Assembly (NCBI GenBank): GCA_016282155.1
Contig: JAEEJY010000030.1
Coordinates: 1 to 64,000, forward strand
Direction of reading: 5' to 3'
DNA length: 64,000 nt
From: Caryophanales bacterium
GTDB taxonomy: Bacteria > Bacillota_I > Bacilli_A > RF39 > UBA660
Shown: in pieces, positions 36,975 to 45,148 of the stretch
Layout: each line of letters starts with the position of its first letter
Numbering within the stretch: the first letter of the stretch is position 1
The notes under the pieces: model-generated
The model's input: only the letters and a program-made list of their open reading frames with translations
Databases searched by the model: none
Told to the model about the DNA's origin: nothing
Position numbers and translations under genes: made by a program

Positions 36975-36999
36975 AAACGAACTTTTAGTTCGTTTTTTT
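36975..36999 (+). terminator. tRNA-Lys terminator
   Basis: AAACGAACT / AGTTCGTTT with TTT loop and T tract. Confidence 0.85.
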
Positions 37000-37034
37000 G
37001 TTTTTGTGATATAATATGCGCAAGAGGTGATATC

Positions 37035-37739
37035 ATGAATAAAAAGACTGCTACAGAAAATAGAAATGATTTCCTACATGAAGTTAATACTAAAATCGTT
37101 GACGAAGAAAGAAATATAAATTTTACCAATAAGCAACTTGATATTCTTAATCTTGGCCGTGACAATCATTTAAAAGGTAATCCTCGTGAAGTATACCGTC
37201 GAAATGTTATGGACACTAATGAAAGACTTAAAAATTGCGGTATTGAATTTTTTGGTGGACAATTTTATTTAAGAAAAGTATATCAAGAAGAATTAAATAC
37301 TCATTTAGAGGCTGCAATTAATGCACATAATAAGTTAGTAGAAAAATTAGATAAGATTGGTACAATATCTCATAAACATCCTAAAATAATAGGCAAATTA
37401 GCTCGTACAAGCTTATTCACTAAGATGTTAAGTCCAGAAATAAATGAATTTAATATTCATACACAAATGATTCGTGAATATAGAGTAGAGGATAATTTAG
37501 TAGCTTTACTATATAAAAAATATTCTGCTATTGATCCTACTAAAGTAGTTAGTGGTTCTGTATTCTTTGCTTATGCTTTAGACTTAAATATGATTGAAAA
37601 GATGGGATTAGATGAAAAGTTTGAACCGGCAAAAGCTGATATCGCAGGACTTGTATATATTAAAGAAGCAGATATCTTAAAACAAAAAGAAACAGGGGAA
37701 AAAGAGAAAGTAAAAACAATAGAAAAAAATGGTGAATAA
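37035..37739 (+). CDS. hypothetical soluble helical protein
   Basis: 234 aa from ATG 37035 (ribosome site AGAGGTGATATC). A longer frame reaching back to 36930 runs through the tRNA-Lys gene and its terminator and is not used. Mostly helical, charged, no membrane segment and no recognised domain. The C-terminus is Lys/Glu-rich (ETGEKEKVKTIEKNGE). It stands alone between tRNA genes, with a terminator overlapping its stop. Confidence 0.7.
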   Translation: MNKKTATENRNDFLHEVNTKIVDEERNINFTNKQLDILNLGRDNHLKGNPREVYRRNVMDTNERLKNCGIEFFGGQFYLRKVYQEELNTHLEAAINAHNKLVEKLDKIGTISHKHPKIIGKLARTSLFTKMLSPEINEFNIHTQMIREYRVEDNLVALLYKKYSAIDPTKVVSGSVFFAYALDLNMIEKMGLDEKFEPAKADIAGLVYIKEADILKQKETGEKEKVKTIEKNGE

Positions 37740-37751
37740 TTACCATTTTTT
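37724..37751 (+). terminator. terminator
   Basis: AAAAAATGGT / ACCATTTTTT around the stop codon. Confidence 0.8.
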
Positions 37752-37752
37752 C

Positions 37753-37781
37753 TTGCTTTTAGCTATAGATTTTGTTAAAAT
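37753..37781 (+). promoter_or_regulatory. upstream promoter P1 of the tRNA-Ile/Glu unit
   Basis: TTGCTT (37753-37758), 17-bp spacer, TAAAAT (37776-37781), extended TG. Confidence 0.5.
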
Positions 37782-37824
37782 ATTTCTTGTCAAGTGAAAA
37801 AATATTAAAAAATATAAAAAGTAC

Positions 37825-37853
37825 TTGTCAAAGAACTTAAAATATAATATAAT
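37825..37853 (+). promoter_or_regulatory. main promoter P2 of the tRNA-Ile/Glu unit
   Basis: TTGTCA (37825-37830), 17-bp spacer, TATAAT (37848-37853), placed 20 bases before tRNA-Ile. Confidence 0.85.
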
Positions 37854-37873
37854 TAAGTAGTCGCGAGATAAAT

Positions 37874-37950
<77 letters not shown>

Positions 37951-37968
37951 TTTATTTTTTATCTATAT

Positions 37969-38045
37969 GGCCAGTTGGTGAAGTGGCTTAACACACTGCC
38001 CTTTCACGGCAGCATTCATGGATTCGAATTCCATACTGGTCACCA
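37969..38045 (+). tRNA. tRNA-Glu (TTC)
   Basis: 77 nt with CCA. Acceptor GGCCAGT pairs with ACTGGTC (one G-U); loop CTTTCAC gives TTC. It lies 18 bases after tRNA-Ile, probably one transcript. Confidence 0.94.
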
Positions 38046-38054
38046 TTTGTTAAT

Positions 38055-38079
38055 AAAAAGCATCTCTGATGCTTTTTTA
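38055..38079 (+). terminator. terminator of the tRNA-Ile/Glu unit
   Basis: AAAAGCATC TCT GATGCTTTT, T tract. Confidence 0.85.
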
Positions 38080-38098
38080 TTTATTTATAAGAGAAATA

Positions 38099-38127
38099 TT
38101 GACATAGATTGATAAATAATGTAGAAT
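38099..38127 (+). promoter_or_regulatory. tRNA-Ser promoter
   Basis: Consensus TTGACA (38099-38104), 17-bp spacer, TAGAAT (38122-38127). Confidence 0.88.
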
Positions 38128-38140
38128 TAAATACAGCGAT

Positions 38141-38231
38141 GGAGTGATACTCAAGAGGCTGAAGAGGCGCCCCTGCTAAGGGTGTAGACCGGGCAACTGG
38201 TGCGAGGGTTCAAATCCCTCTCACTCCGCCA
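38141..38231 (+). tRNA. tRNA-Ser (GCT)
   Basis: 91 nt with CCA and a long variable arm, as expected for a class II tRNA. Acceptor GGAGTGA pairs with TCACTCC; loop CTGCTAA gives GCT, reading AGC/AGT. Confidence 0.95.
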
Positions 38232-38241
38232 TTATAAAAAT

Positions 38242-38264
38242 AACTGACGTATGTCAGTTTTTTT
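38242..38264 (+). terminator. tRNA-Ser terminator
   Basis: AACTGAC GTAT GTCAGTT then T tract. Confidence 0.88.
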
Positions 38265-38271
38265 ATTTGTA

Positions 38272-38280
38272 TGTTATAAT
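38272..38280 (+). promoter_or_regulatory. extended -10 promoter of the APH-fold gene
   Basis: TG-T-TATAAT directly after the tRNA-Ser terminator, 22 bases before ATG 38303. Confidence 0.5.
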
Positions 38281-38302
38281 TATTAAAGAAATGAGTGATA
38301 CT

Positions 38303-39184
38303 ATGGATTACGTAGATATTATAAAAAAATATATAAAAGATAGTGTTAGTATCGAAGAAGTTAGCCATACTAGTAATATTGTTTTTAAAGTAGTAAGAGA
38401 AAATGGTGAAGTATTATATGCAAAGTTTTATTTAAATAATTCTTCGCATATAGACCACGAAATGAACTTATATAAGTTAGTAGATAATAAATACTTAAAA
38501 GAGGTTGTATGTACTTCTATTAGCCCTAAAATGGCTATATTTAAGGAATTAAAAGGAACTACAATAGATGAATTATCTATTAGTGATAAAGCTAAATATA
38601 GTGACTTAATTATTGATAGTTTATATGAATTTTTTGAGAGTATTGCTTCTATTAAAGTAAATGGGTATGGTTTACTTGATGAGAATATGGAAGGTACTAG
38701 TGATAGTTTTATTGAGTTCTTAAATAGCCGTCAAAAAGGAACTGCGCTTAACTTAAAAGATTATCCATTTTTAAGTAATTTATTTGATTTAATATGTACT
38801 AAGTATAAAGATATTATTACTAGTGATAATAGTTTAATACCAATCGATACAAATATGAAAAATATCATGTTAACAGATAAAGAAGAGATTAAATTTATTG
38901 ATCCGGGAGAACTAATAAGTGCTCCTAAATTGATGGGATATGGAGATTTTGTTGCCCATACTTATAAAACAATTTTATATGATAAATTGATTAAGAAATT
39001 AAACTTAACTAAAGATGAAGAAAAATTACTTCGTATTTACGCAATATTTTCTTCATTAAATATCTTATCGTTCTTACATAATCTAGGTGTTGATAATTTA
39101 AAAGAAGTAATTCCTTTTGGAAACACATATACATTCTATGAATTAATTGAAGAACACGCTAAATACTTAGAATTAAATAAGTAG
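38303..39184 (+). CDS. APH/choline-kinase-fold phosphotransferase-like protein
   Basis: 293 aa from ATG 38303. The protein-kinase-like aminoglycoside phosphotransferase fold is suggested by a likely ATP Lys41 (LYAKFY), an acidic helix residue (Glu53 in HEMNLY), a catalytic-loop equivalent IDTNMKNIML (Asp182, Asn187, lacking the usual HxD His) and DPG (Asp200) replacing the DFG-like DxD. Substrate is not predictable; such chromosomal proteins include sugar, choline and macrolide kinases, and nothing here indicates antibiotic resistance. An earlier in-frame ATG at 38267 lies upstream of the promoter and is rejected. It is followed by two genes with minimal gaps. Confidence 0.7.
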   Translation: MDYVDIIKKYIKDSVSIEEVSHTSNIVFKVVRENGEVLYAKFYLNNSSHIDHEMNLYKLVDNKYLKEVVCTSISPKMAIFKELKGTTIDELSISDKAKYSDLIIDSLYEFFESIASIKVNGYGLLDENMEGTSDSFIEFLNSRQKGTALNLKDYPFLSNLFDLICTKYKDIITSDNSLIPIDTNMKNIMLTDKEEIKFIDPGELISAPKLMGYGDFVAHTYKTILYDKLIKKLNLTKDEEKLLRIYAIFSSLNILSFLHNLGVDNLKEVIPFGNTYTFYELIEEHAKYLELNK

Positions 39185-39192
39185 GTGATACT

Positions 39193-39828
39193 ATGAATAA
39201 AATAGATCTCTATAATAGGGCAAGTGAGATAATGCCTTATGCTTTAGAATTCTATGGTGATAAATATAGAAAAACAGTTTTAGAAACATATAGACATGCT
39301 GATATCGACTTTTTAGTAGATGAAACTAAAAAAGGAAGAGAAGGAACTTACAGTTATGAAGATTATCTTGACGGTAATTATCATCATGTAGTTCGTGTTA
39401 AAAATAATCCTGAATTATTAGATACAGTTTTAACTCATGAATTATTTGGCCATGCGGTACTATCGAATAATAAACCTTTTATTAAGAAAGATGGTATCTT
39501 ATATAGACGTAATGGTTTATGTTTAGTTAGATATGATGATCCTACAGAAAAGATTAATTTAATGCTTAATGAGGGAATAGTTGAATATATAGCTAATGAA
39601 ATAAAAAGATACTATACTAAGATAAACTATCCAAGAAATTATATTGATAGTATAAATATTGCGATTATCTTATTTGGTATCTATGGTAAAGATAAAATGC
39701 TTGATATTCTTATTAATAATAAAGGTGATTTTAGAGATTTAGATTTTTTTGATGATATGAGTAGGGAACTTGATAAAGATAATCCTGACATGAGTGAGTA
39801 TGTTTTAAAACTTGTAAGGAGGAACTAA
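39193..39828 (+). CDS. hypothetical protein with an HELFGH segment
   Basis: 211 aa, soluble. The segment THELFGHAV (His82, Glu83, His87) and NEGIVEYIANEI look like a metallopeptidase active site, but the spacing is HExxxH with one extra residue, so canonical zinc binding is not assured. No family is recognised. The ribosome site is AGGTGATACT. It overlaps the next gene by one base (TAATG), so translation is coupled with the pseudouridine synthase. Confidence 0.65.
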   Translation: MNKIDLYNRASEIMPYALEFYGDKYRKTVLETYRHADIDFLVDETKKGREGTYSYEDYLDGNYHHVVRVKNNPELLDTVLTHELFGHAVLSNNKPFIKKDGILYRRNGLCLVRYDDPTEKINLMLNEGIVEYIANEIKRYYTKINYPRNYIDSINIAIILFGIYGKDKMLDILINNKGDFRDLDFFDDMSRELDKDNPDMSEYVLKLVRRN

Positions 39829-40637
39829 TGCTTATAGATTATTTAATGAATAATATGGGTTTAACTCATAAAAAAGCTAAACAAGTACTAACTAATAAAC
39901 AAGTATTAGTTAATAATAAAGTAATTACTAAATATAATTATCTTATTAAAGATAAAGATGAAGTTAGTATTAAAGAATACGGAAATAGTAAAATTAATAA
40001 TATTGATATTATTTATGAAGATAAAGATATAATAGTTGTTAATAAACCTAGTGGTATCCTTACGATAGCGTCTTCTTCAGAAAAAGAAAAAACTTTATAC
40101 CATTTAGTAGGAACTTATTTAAAAGAAAGAAATAAATTTGCTAAAGTATTTATTATTCATCGTTTAGATAAAGATACAAGTGGTATTGTAATGTTTGCTA
40201 AGAATGACAAAGTAAAAAAACTATATCAAGATAAATGGAATGACATAGTTAAATATCGTGGTTATGTAGCTATCCTTGAAGGAATTTTACCTAAAGAAAA
40301 AGATACTATTAAACTTAACTTAGATGATAGTGATGAATTTAAAGTAAGAGTTAGTAAAAGTGGTAAAGAAGCTATTACTGAGTATAAAGTTATTAAAACT
40401 AATAATAATTTATCTTTAGTAGATATAAATTTACATACGGGAAGAAGAAATCAAATAAGAGTAACTTTCTCTTATTTAAATCATCCTGTTTTAGGAGATT
40501 TCAAATATGGATCTAAAGTAAAAGCTAAAAGACTTATGCTTCATGCTTATAAACTAAGTGTTATAAATCCATTTACAAAGAAGGAAATGGTATTTGAAAC
40601 AAAGACTCCTAAAGAATTTAACAATTATTTAAAATAA
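39828..40637 (+). CDS. RluA-family ribosomal RNA pseudouridine synthase
   Basis: 269 aa. An N-terminal S4 RNA-binding domain (residues about 1-60) and a catalytic domain with HRLDKDTSGIVMFAK, where the Asp is the catalytic nucleophile, then LHTGRRNQIRV and HPVLGDFKYG. It is most like the RluD/RluC/YhcT group; which base is modified cannot be told. A perfect terminator overlaps the end. Confidence 0.93.
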   Translation: MLIDYLMNNMGLTHKKAKQVLTNKQVLVNNKVITKYNYLIKDKDEVSIKEYGNSKINNIDIIYEDKDIIVVNKPSGILTIASSSEKEKTLYHLVGTYLKERNKFAKVFIIHRLDKDTSGIVMFAKNDKVKKLYQDKWNDIVKYRGYVAILEGILPKEKDTIKLNLDDSDEFKVRVSKSGKEAITEYKVIKTNNNLSLVDINLHTGRRNQIRVTFSYLNHPVLGDFKYGSKVKAKRLMLHAYKLSVINPFTKKEMVFETKTPKEFNNYLK

Positions 40638-40662
40638 TGTTTTACAAACATTATTTTTTTTT
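40631..40662 (+). terminator. terminator
   Basis: AAATAATGTTT / AAACATTATTT with T tract. Confidence 0.88.
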
Positions 40663-40687
40663 GCTATAATCTTACTTGGTGATATAT

Positions 40688-41575
40688 ATGTGGTTTATAA
40701 TGGCAATCTTAACCTTATCTTTATGGGGATTTGCAGATTTATTCTATAAGAAGGGAAATAATGAAAAAGATAAATATAGTCATTTAAAGACAGGTATTTT
40801 AGTAGGTCTAGTAATGGGTATTCATGCAACACTATATTTAATATTTACAAATACTGGTGTTACATTTATGGATATGCTTAAATATTTACCAGTATCTATA
40901 TGTTATATAGCTTCAATGGTAATAGGGTATAAAGGACTTAAATACATTGAACTATCTATAAGTAGTCCTATTCAAAATTCAAGTGGGGTAATTACATCAT
41001 TACTTCTAGTACTTGTTTTTAAATTATCTTTATCAACTCTTAATATAATAGGTATAGCTATTTTATTTATTGGTGTTTTATTATTATCAATAATTGAGAT
41101 TAAAAAAGATAAATTAAACAAACAAGATATCTTTAATTTCTTAAAGATTCAAGTAGTATTCTTTCCTATAATATATTGTATATTGGATGGTCTTGGAACT
41201 TTCTTAGATTCAGTATATTTAGATCAATTAGAATTAATTAGTGAAGATACAGCTTTACTTGCTTATGAATATACTTTCTTAATATATGGTGTTGTTGTAT
41301 TTATCTACTTAAAATATTTCAAGAAAGAAAAAATAAGTATAAAATCTGAGAAAGATAAAGTAGTAGCTGCGATATTTGAAACATTAGGACAATTTACTTA
41401 TGTATATGCAATTGCATCACATTCAGCTATATCTATTCCAATTGTTTCTTGTTATAGTGCTTTATCAATATTACTTTCAAGAATATTCTTAAAAGAAAAA
41501 TTAACTATTGCACAGTACGCTGCTATTCTTATAATATTTATAGGTATTATTATATTAGGAATTGCTGAAGCATAA
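40688..41575 (+). CDS. EamA/DMT-superfamily transporter
   Basis: 295 aa from ATG 40688; a TTG at 40676 overlaps the GGTGAT ribosome site. About ten membrane helices in two EamA repeats (1-140; 150-295), each ending with a helix rich in Gly/Ile (FIGVLLLSIIEIKK; FIGIIILGIAEA). The second repeat contains a typical SAISIPIVSCYSALSILLSRIFLKEKLT segment. DMT proteins move amino acids, sugars, nucleotide precursors or drugs; the substrate is unknown. Monocistronic. Confidence 0.88.
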   Translation: MWFIMAILTLSLWGFADLFYKKGNNEKDKYSHLKTGILVGLVMGIHATLYLIFTNTGVTFMDMLKYLPVSICYIASMVIGYKGLKYIELSISSPIQNSSGVITSLLLVLVFKLSLSTLNIIGIAILFIGVLLLSIIEIKKDKLNKQDIFNFLKIQVVFFPIIYCILDGLGTFLDSVYLDQLELISEDTALLAYEYTFLIYGVVVFIYLKYFKKEKISIKSEKDKVVAAIFETLGQFTYVYAIASHSAISIPIVSCYSALSILLSRIFLKEKLTIAQYAAILIIFIGIIILGIAEA

Positions 41576-41576
41576 T

Positions 41577-41603
41577 AAAAAACTCACAGATGTGAGTTTT
41601 TTT
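41577..41603. terminator. bidirectional terminator
   Basis: AAAAACTCACA GA TGTGAGTTTTT between convergent genes. Confidence 0.88.
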
Positions 41604-42466
41604 TATCGATATAATTCTTTTTTTAATAGATCAATATTATTATTCATAATTGAAATATATGTTTCTTTATCAGAACGTTCTTTTTCTGTTATATTTGATA
41701 AATTATGAATATGTGTAATAGAAGCATTTGTATCATCTAGAATAGCTTGAACTCTATCACTTATTTCATCGTTAGTTAAATCAAATATTGTTGTTGATTC
41801 ACCACTCTTTAATAATTCTTTAGCTGTTGCATAAGCTTTATCATTAGCTGTATCTTTATCTAAAGAAATAATATTAAATCCATATTTTGTTAAGAAATTA
41901 AATGCATCATCAGTAACAATTATTGTTTTATGATTAGCGTTTTCAATTGTTGTTGTAAAAGTTGCATCTAGTTTAGATATATTAATTTTTAATTCTTCAT
42001 ATTTACTTGAAACTTGATTCATTATGTATTGATTTGTTAAATATTCATTAAAACCATTTTTAATATTTTGTGCTATCATTAAGAAGTTAGATGGATTTAA
42101 CCATAATTCTTCTGTACGATAATCATATTCCATAGATTGGGTAGCATCAATTATTTTGATTTTTTTATTTTCTTTAAAGAATTTAGTAACGTAATCTTTT
42201 TCACTATTTAAACCATTAAATATTAATAAGCTGGAATCACTATAATCTTTAATTTGTTTACTAGTAAGTTTATAATCATTAACATTAACGCCATCTGGAT
42301 AAATACTATGAATATTACTAAAATCTCCATATAAGATACTAGTGATATATTCGATAGGGTAAACAGTTGTATAAATATCAATGTCTTCCATCTTATCACT
42401 CTTACAACCTGTTAGGGTAAAACATACTCCTAAGAGAATTAATAAACTAAATATTTTTTTCTTCAT
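41603..42466 (-). CDS. ZnuA/TroA-like substrate-binding lipoprotein, metal ligands altered
   Basis: 287 aa. A lipoprotein signal peptide ends in LTGC (Cys21). The body resembles metal-binding ABC solute receptors (cluster A-I): IYTTVYPIEYITSILYGD, NVNDYKLTSKQIKDYSDSSLLIFNG. In true ZnuA/MntA the pattern around here includes conserved His (xHDYEPT, HxWLDP); this protein has NVNDYKLT and ELWLNPSNF, so the His ligands are missing. No permease or ATPase gene is adjacent. It overlaps the upstream yidD gene by 20 bases. A metal-binding role is doubtful. Confidence 0.8.
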   Translation of the reverse strand: MKKKIFSLLILLGVCFTLTGCKSDKMEDIDIYTTVYPIEYITSILYGDFSNIHSIYPDGVNVNDYKLTSKQIKDYSDSSLLIFNGLNSEKDYVTKFFKENKKIKIIDATQSMEYDYRTEELWLNPSNFLMIAQNIKNGFNEYLTNQYIMNQVSSKYEELKINISKLDATFTTTIENANHKTIIVTDDAFNFLTKYGFNIISLDKDTANDKAYATAKELLKSGESTTIFDLTNDEISDRVQAILDDTNASITHIHNLSNITEKERSDKETYISIMNNNIDLLKKELYR

Positions 42467-42689
42467 TTTTTCTACTCCTTTTTATTACGGGATCATAACC
42501 ACTTTTATTATTAAAAGGGTTACATCTTAATATTCTTTTAATACCTAAATATACACCTTTAATACTCCCATATTCGTTAATTGCGTCTATCATGTAATTA
42601 CTACAAGTAGGATAGAACTTGCAATTATTATGAAAATTTCCTGGTATTTTTTGGTATATTTTTATTAAGCCAATTAAAACTTTCTTCAT
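42447..42689 (-). CDS. yidD: membrane protein insertion efficiency factor YidD
   Basis: 80 aa. The family signature is clear: LIKIYQKIPGN, CKFYPTCSNYMIDAINEYGSIKGVYLGIKRILRCNPF, GYDPV. YidD aids YidC-dependent insertion. Usually it follows rnpA and rpmH near the origin; here it is alone next to a lipoprotein gene, which it overlaps by 20 bases, and divergent from rnc. Confidence 0.95.
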   Translation of the reverse strand: MKKVLIGLIKIYQKIPGNFHNNCKFYPTCSNYMIDAINEYGSIKGVYLGIKRILRCNPFNNKSGYDPVIKRSRKNEEKNI

Positions 42690-42786
42690 TTTAACACCAT
42701 TATAATTATACTATAAAATAGCTATATTTGTAAAATAAATATTCATAATAGTCTAAATTTTGGTATAATGATTGTAGGTGGTATTA

Positions 42787-43449
42787 ATGAAAATTTTAGA
42801 TAAATTAAATATAGATACAGATAATATAAAATTATATGAAAAAGCTTTTACTCATACAAGTTATGCTAATGAGAATAATGTTGAAAGTTATGAAAGATTA
42901 GAGTATTTAGGAGATGCTGTTTTAGAACTTATTATGAGTGAATATTTATATAAAAATACAGAATGTGAGGAAGGAGAAATGACTAAACTTCGTGCACACT
43001 ATGTATGTGAAAATGCTTTATATGAATATTCAATTAGATTAGGTTTAAATGAAGAATTGTTATTAGGTCATGGTGAAGAAGAAAGTGGCGGTAAATTTAG
43101 AAAAGCTATTGTTGCCGATATTTTTGAAGCTTTCTTAGGAGCTATGTATTTAGATAAAGGTTTAGAATTTGCAAAGAATTATATTTATAAATATATAATT
43201 CCATTAATTGAAAGTAAGGAAATAGATTTCTTTGATGATTATAAATCTGTTTTACAAGAACTTGTTCAAACAGATAAAAGAAGTCTTGAATATATAGTTG
43301 TAAATGAGGAAGGACCTAGTCATAATAAAACATTTACTGTTGAAGTTAAAGTAGATGGTATTTTATATGGCAAGGGTACTGCGCATAGTAAAAAAGAAGC
43401 TGAACAAGAAGCAGCTAAAGATGCTCTAAAAAAGAGTGCCAGTCTTTAA
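42787..43449 (+). CDS. rnc: ribonuclease III
   Basis: 220 aa from ATG 42787 (AGGTGG upstream; GTG 42778 overlaps it). Cleaves double-stranded RNA, processing rRNA and scRNA. The catalytic signature YERLEYLGDAVLEL (residues 35-48) and KAIVADIFEAFLGAMYLD are intact; the C-terminal double-stranded RNA-binding domain (DYKSVLQELVQ..., HSKKEAEQEAAKDAL) is complete. The usual smc/ftsY neighbours are absent. It overlaps the next gene by one base. Confidence 0.97.
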   Translation: MKILDKLNIDTDNIKLYEKAFTHTSYANENNVESYERLEYLGDAVLELIMSEYLYKNTECEEGEMTKLRAHYVCENALYEYSIRLGLNEELLLGHGEEESGGKFRKAIVADIFEAFLGAMYLDKGLEFAKNYIYKYIIPLIESKEIDFFDDYKSVLQELVQTDKRSLEYIVVNEEGPSHNKTFTVEVKVDGILYGKGTAHSKKEAEQEAAKDALKKSASL

Positions 43450-43760
43450 TGATAACTGTTAAAAGAAAAAAGGGTATTGATGATGATATCCCATATATTA
43501 TTGTTGTTGATGGTAATGATATGGGTGAGGTAAAAGCTGGCGAAGAGAAAAAACTTCGCTTACGTTCAAATAGTTATAAAATTTGGATTGAAGCTTATTA
43601 TGAAGGAGTTTGCTTTAAAAGTAAGGAAATTCCTTTTAATATTCAAAAAGAAGATGTTGTATTTATATGTCGTAGTAAATATTTAAATAATAGTATATCT
43701 AAGTATTTACATCGTGAAGTCTTTAAAGATGGAATATCTTTAAAGAAAGAAAAGTGTTGA
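43449..43760 (+). CDS. small hypothetical beta-rich protein
   Basis: 103 aa, coupled to rnc by a TAATG overlap. Appears to be a beta-sandwich-like cytosolic protein (ITVKRKKG...YIIVVDGNDMGEVKAGEEKKLRL...YKIWIEAYYEGVCFKSKEI), the layout of small DUF-type proteins with a carrier-like 'hook' domain; no firm match. The stop is TGA. The function is unknown. Confidence 0.7.
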   Translation: MITVKRKKGIDDDIPYIIVVDGNDMGEVKAGEEKKLRLRSNSYKIWIEAYYEGVCFKSKEIPFNIQKEDVVFICRSKYLNNSISKYLHREVFKDGISLKKEKC

Positions 43761-43784
43761 TATTACACCAAAAAATGGTAAAAT
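43757..43784 (+). promoter_or_regulatory. yebC promoter
   Basis: TTGATA (43757-43762), 16-bp spacer, TAAAAT (43779-43784), extended TG. Confidence 0.55.
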
Positions 43785-43807
43785 AGTTATGTCTAAGGAG
43801 GAATAGT

Positions 43808-44521
43808 ATGGGAAGATTTCCTAATATAGCCGCTGCAAAAGCAGCTACAGGAGCCGCTAAAGGTAAATTATATGGAATGTATGCAAAAGAAATATATTTA
43901 TCTGCAAAGAATGGAGGAGTAACTCCAGAAGGTAATCCTAGTTTAAAAAGATTAATTGAAAAAGCTAAAAAAGATCAAGTACCTGCTGATATTATTAAAA
44001 GAGCAATTGATAAAGTTAATAGTGGTGTAGGAGAAAACTATGAAACATTAACTTATGAAATTTTTGGACCAGCCGGATCTACATTAATGGTTGAATGTTT
44101 AACTGATAATGTAAATCGTAGTGTTTCAGATTTACGTGCTGTTATTAATAAATGTCATGTAAAAATGGGTGCTATGGGTAGTGTTTCATATATGTATGAT
44201 AATTTATGTACTGTTGGATTTAAAGGACTAACAGAAGAAGAAGTAATGGATGCATTAATTAGTAATGATGTTGATTTTGTTGATTTAGAAAGTGAAGATG
44301 GACACATTTCTATTTATGGACAACCTTCAGATCTATATAAAATTAAAGAAGCAATTACTTCTGTAAAAAGTGATATTGATTTTGATATTGATGAAATATC
44401 ACAACTTCCAAAAGAAAGAATTACTTTAACAGGAGAAGACTTAGAAATATTTAATAAATTACTTACATTACTTAATGAAGTTGATGATGTACAAAATGTA
44501 TATCACAATGTAAATTTATAA
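43808..44521 (+). CDS. yebC: YebC/PmpR-family (TACO1) protein
   Basis: 237 aa. MGRFPNIAAAKAATGAAKGKLYGMYAKEI is the conserved N-terminus in the shorter YebC-II (YeeN-like) form; GNPSLKRLIEKAKKDQVPADIIKRAI, YEIFGPAGSTLMVECLTDNVNRS and the C-terminal acidic domains follow. The family has been described as transcription regulators and more recently as helpers of ribosomes stalled at proline stretches; YebC-II paralogues may act on other motifs. The gene has its own promoter and terminator. Confidence 0.94.
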   Translation: MGRFPNIAAAKAATGAAKGKLYGMYAKEIYLSAKNGGVTPEGNPSLKRLIEKAKKDQVPADIIKRAIDKVNSGVGENYETLTYEIFGPAGSTLMVECLTDNVNRSVSDLRAVINKCHVKMGAMGSVSYMYDNLCTVGFKGLTEEEVMDALISNDVDFVDLESEDGHISIYGQPSDLYKIKEAITSVKSDIDFDIDEISQLPKERITLTGEDLEIFNKLLTLLNEVDDVQNVYHNVNL

Positions 44522-44550
44522 GAGATTTATTTGTGTAAATCTCTTTTTAT
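44521..44550 (+). terminator. yebC terminator
   Basis: AGAGATTTA / TAAATCTCT then TTTTATT. Confidence 0.85.
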
Positions 44551-44562
44551 TATATAAAATTA

Positions 44563-44571
44563 TGATATAAT
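44563..44571 (+). promoter_or_regulatory. extended -10 promoter of lepB
   Basis: TG-A-TATAAT, 28 bases before the ATG. Confidence 0.5.
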
Positions 44572-44599
44572 ACTAATAGATAGAAAGATAAGTGATAGA

Positions 44600-45139
44600 A
44601 TGGACTTTAGAAATTTAAAAGAATTTTTAAAAGATGCATCAGTTTATATATTAGTAATTATCTTTGTTTTATTTGTTGTTAATTATGTATTTACTTTCCA
44701 ACAAAATGTAGGACCATCAATGAGTCCAACCTTAGAAAATGGGGATGCATTTATTTTAAATAAACTTGCTTATAAAGTTGGAAAAATAAAAAGAGGTAAT
44801 GTCGTTGTAATTAACAATAATAATTCTAAATACTTAGTAAAAAGAATTATTGGTCTTCCTGGAGAGACAGTTGAATTTAAGGATAATGTTTTATATATAA
44901 ATGGTGTAGCATATAAAGAAGACTATTTAGGTAGTGATGTTGAAACATATGATTTTACAATGAATGATATCAAGGGTACTACTGGAGGGAAAATACCTGA
45001 TAAACATTATTTAGTATTGGGGGATAATCGAACTAATTCAAGTGATAGTAGAGAATTTGGTTTAGTTTGGGAAAAAGAAATAGTAGGTCGTACAACTATA
45101 AGAATTTGGCCTTTAAATAAATTTGGTTTAGTAGGATAG
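44600..45139 (+). CDS. lepB: signal peptidase I (Gram-positive P-type)
   Basis: 179 aa. Removes signal peptides on the outer membrane face. One membrane helix (about 14-33), catalytic Ser40 in GPSMSPTL, general base Lys81 in YLVKRIIGLPGE, and the DNRTNSSDSREFG box. The Ser/Lys pair means it is the ordinary bacterial type, not the ER-type SipW enzyme that handles TasA-like fibres in Bacillus. It may still process the secreted proteins at 55.9-64 kb. The next gene starts after 9 bases. Confidence 0.96.
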   Translation: MDFRNLKEFLKDASVYILVIIFVLFVVNYVFTFQQNVGPSMSPTLENGDAFILNKLAYKVGKIKRGNVVVINNNNSKYLVKRIIGLPGETVEFKDNVLYINGVAYKEDYLGSDVETYDFTMNDIKGTTGGKIPDKHYLVLGDNRTNSSDSREFGLVWEKEIVGRTTIRIWPLNKFGLVG

Positions 45140-45148
45140 GAGATAAAT

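Noticed and set aside
36930-37034. Upstream extension of the frame before the gene at 37035
   Set aside because: It reads through tRNA-Lys and its terminator; a good ribosome site precedes ATG 37035.
36923-37165. Minus-strand open frame over the tRNA-Lys 3' part
   Set aside because: Overlaps the tRNA and the well-supported gene at 37035; its end is only the translated reverse of the tRNA.
38303-39184. Aminoglycoside-resistance gene
   Set aside because: Only a general kinase-fold pattern is visible and the HxD histidine is missing; a resistance call is not supported.
44600-45139. SipW-type signal peptidase for the TasA-like proteins
   Set aside because: The enzyme has the Ser40/Lys81 pair of ordinary signal peptidase I, while the ER-type SipW has His in place of Lys.
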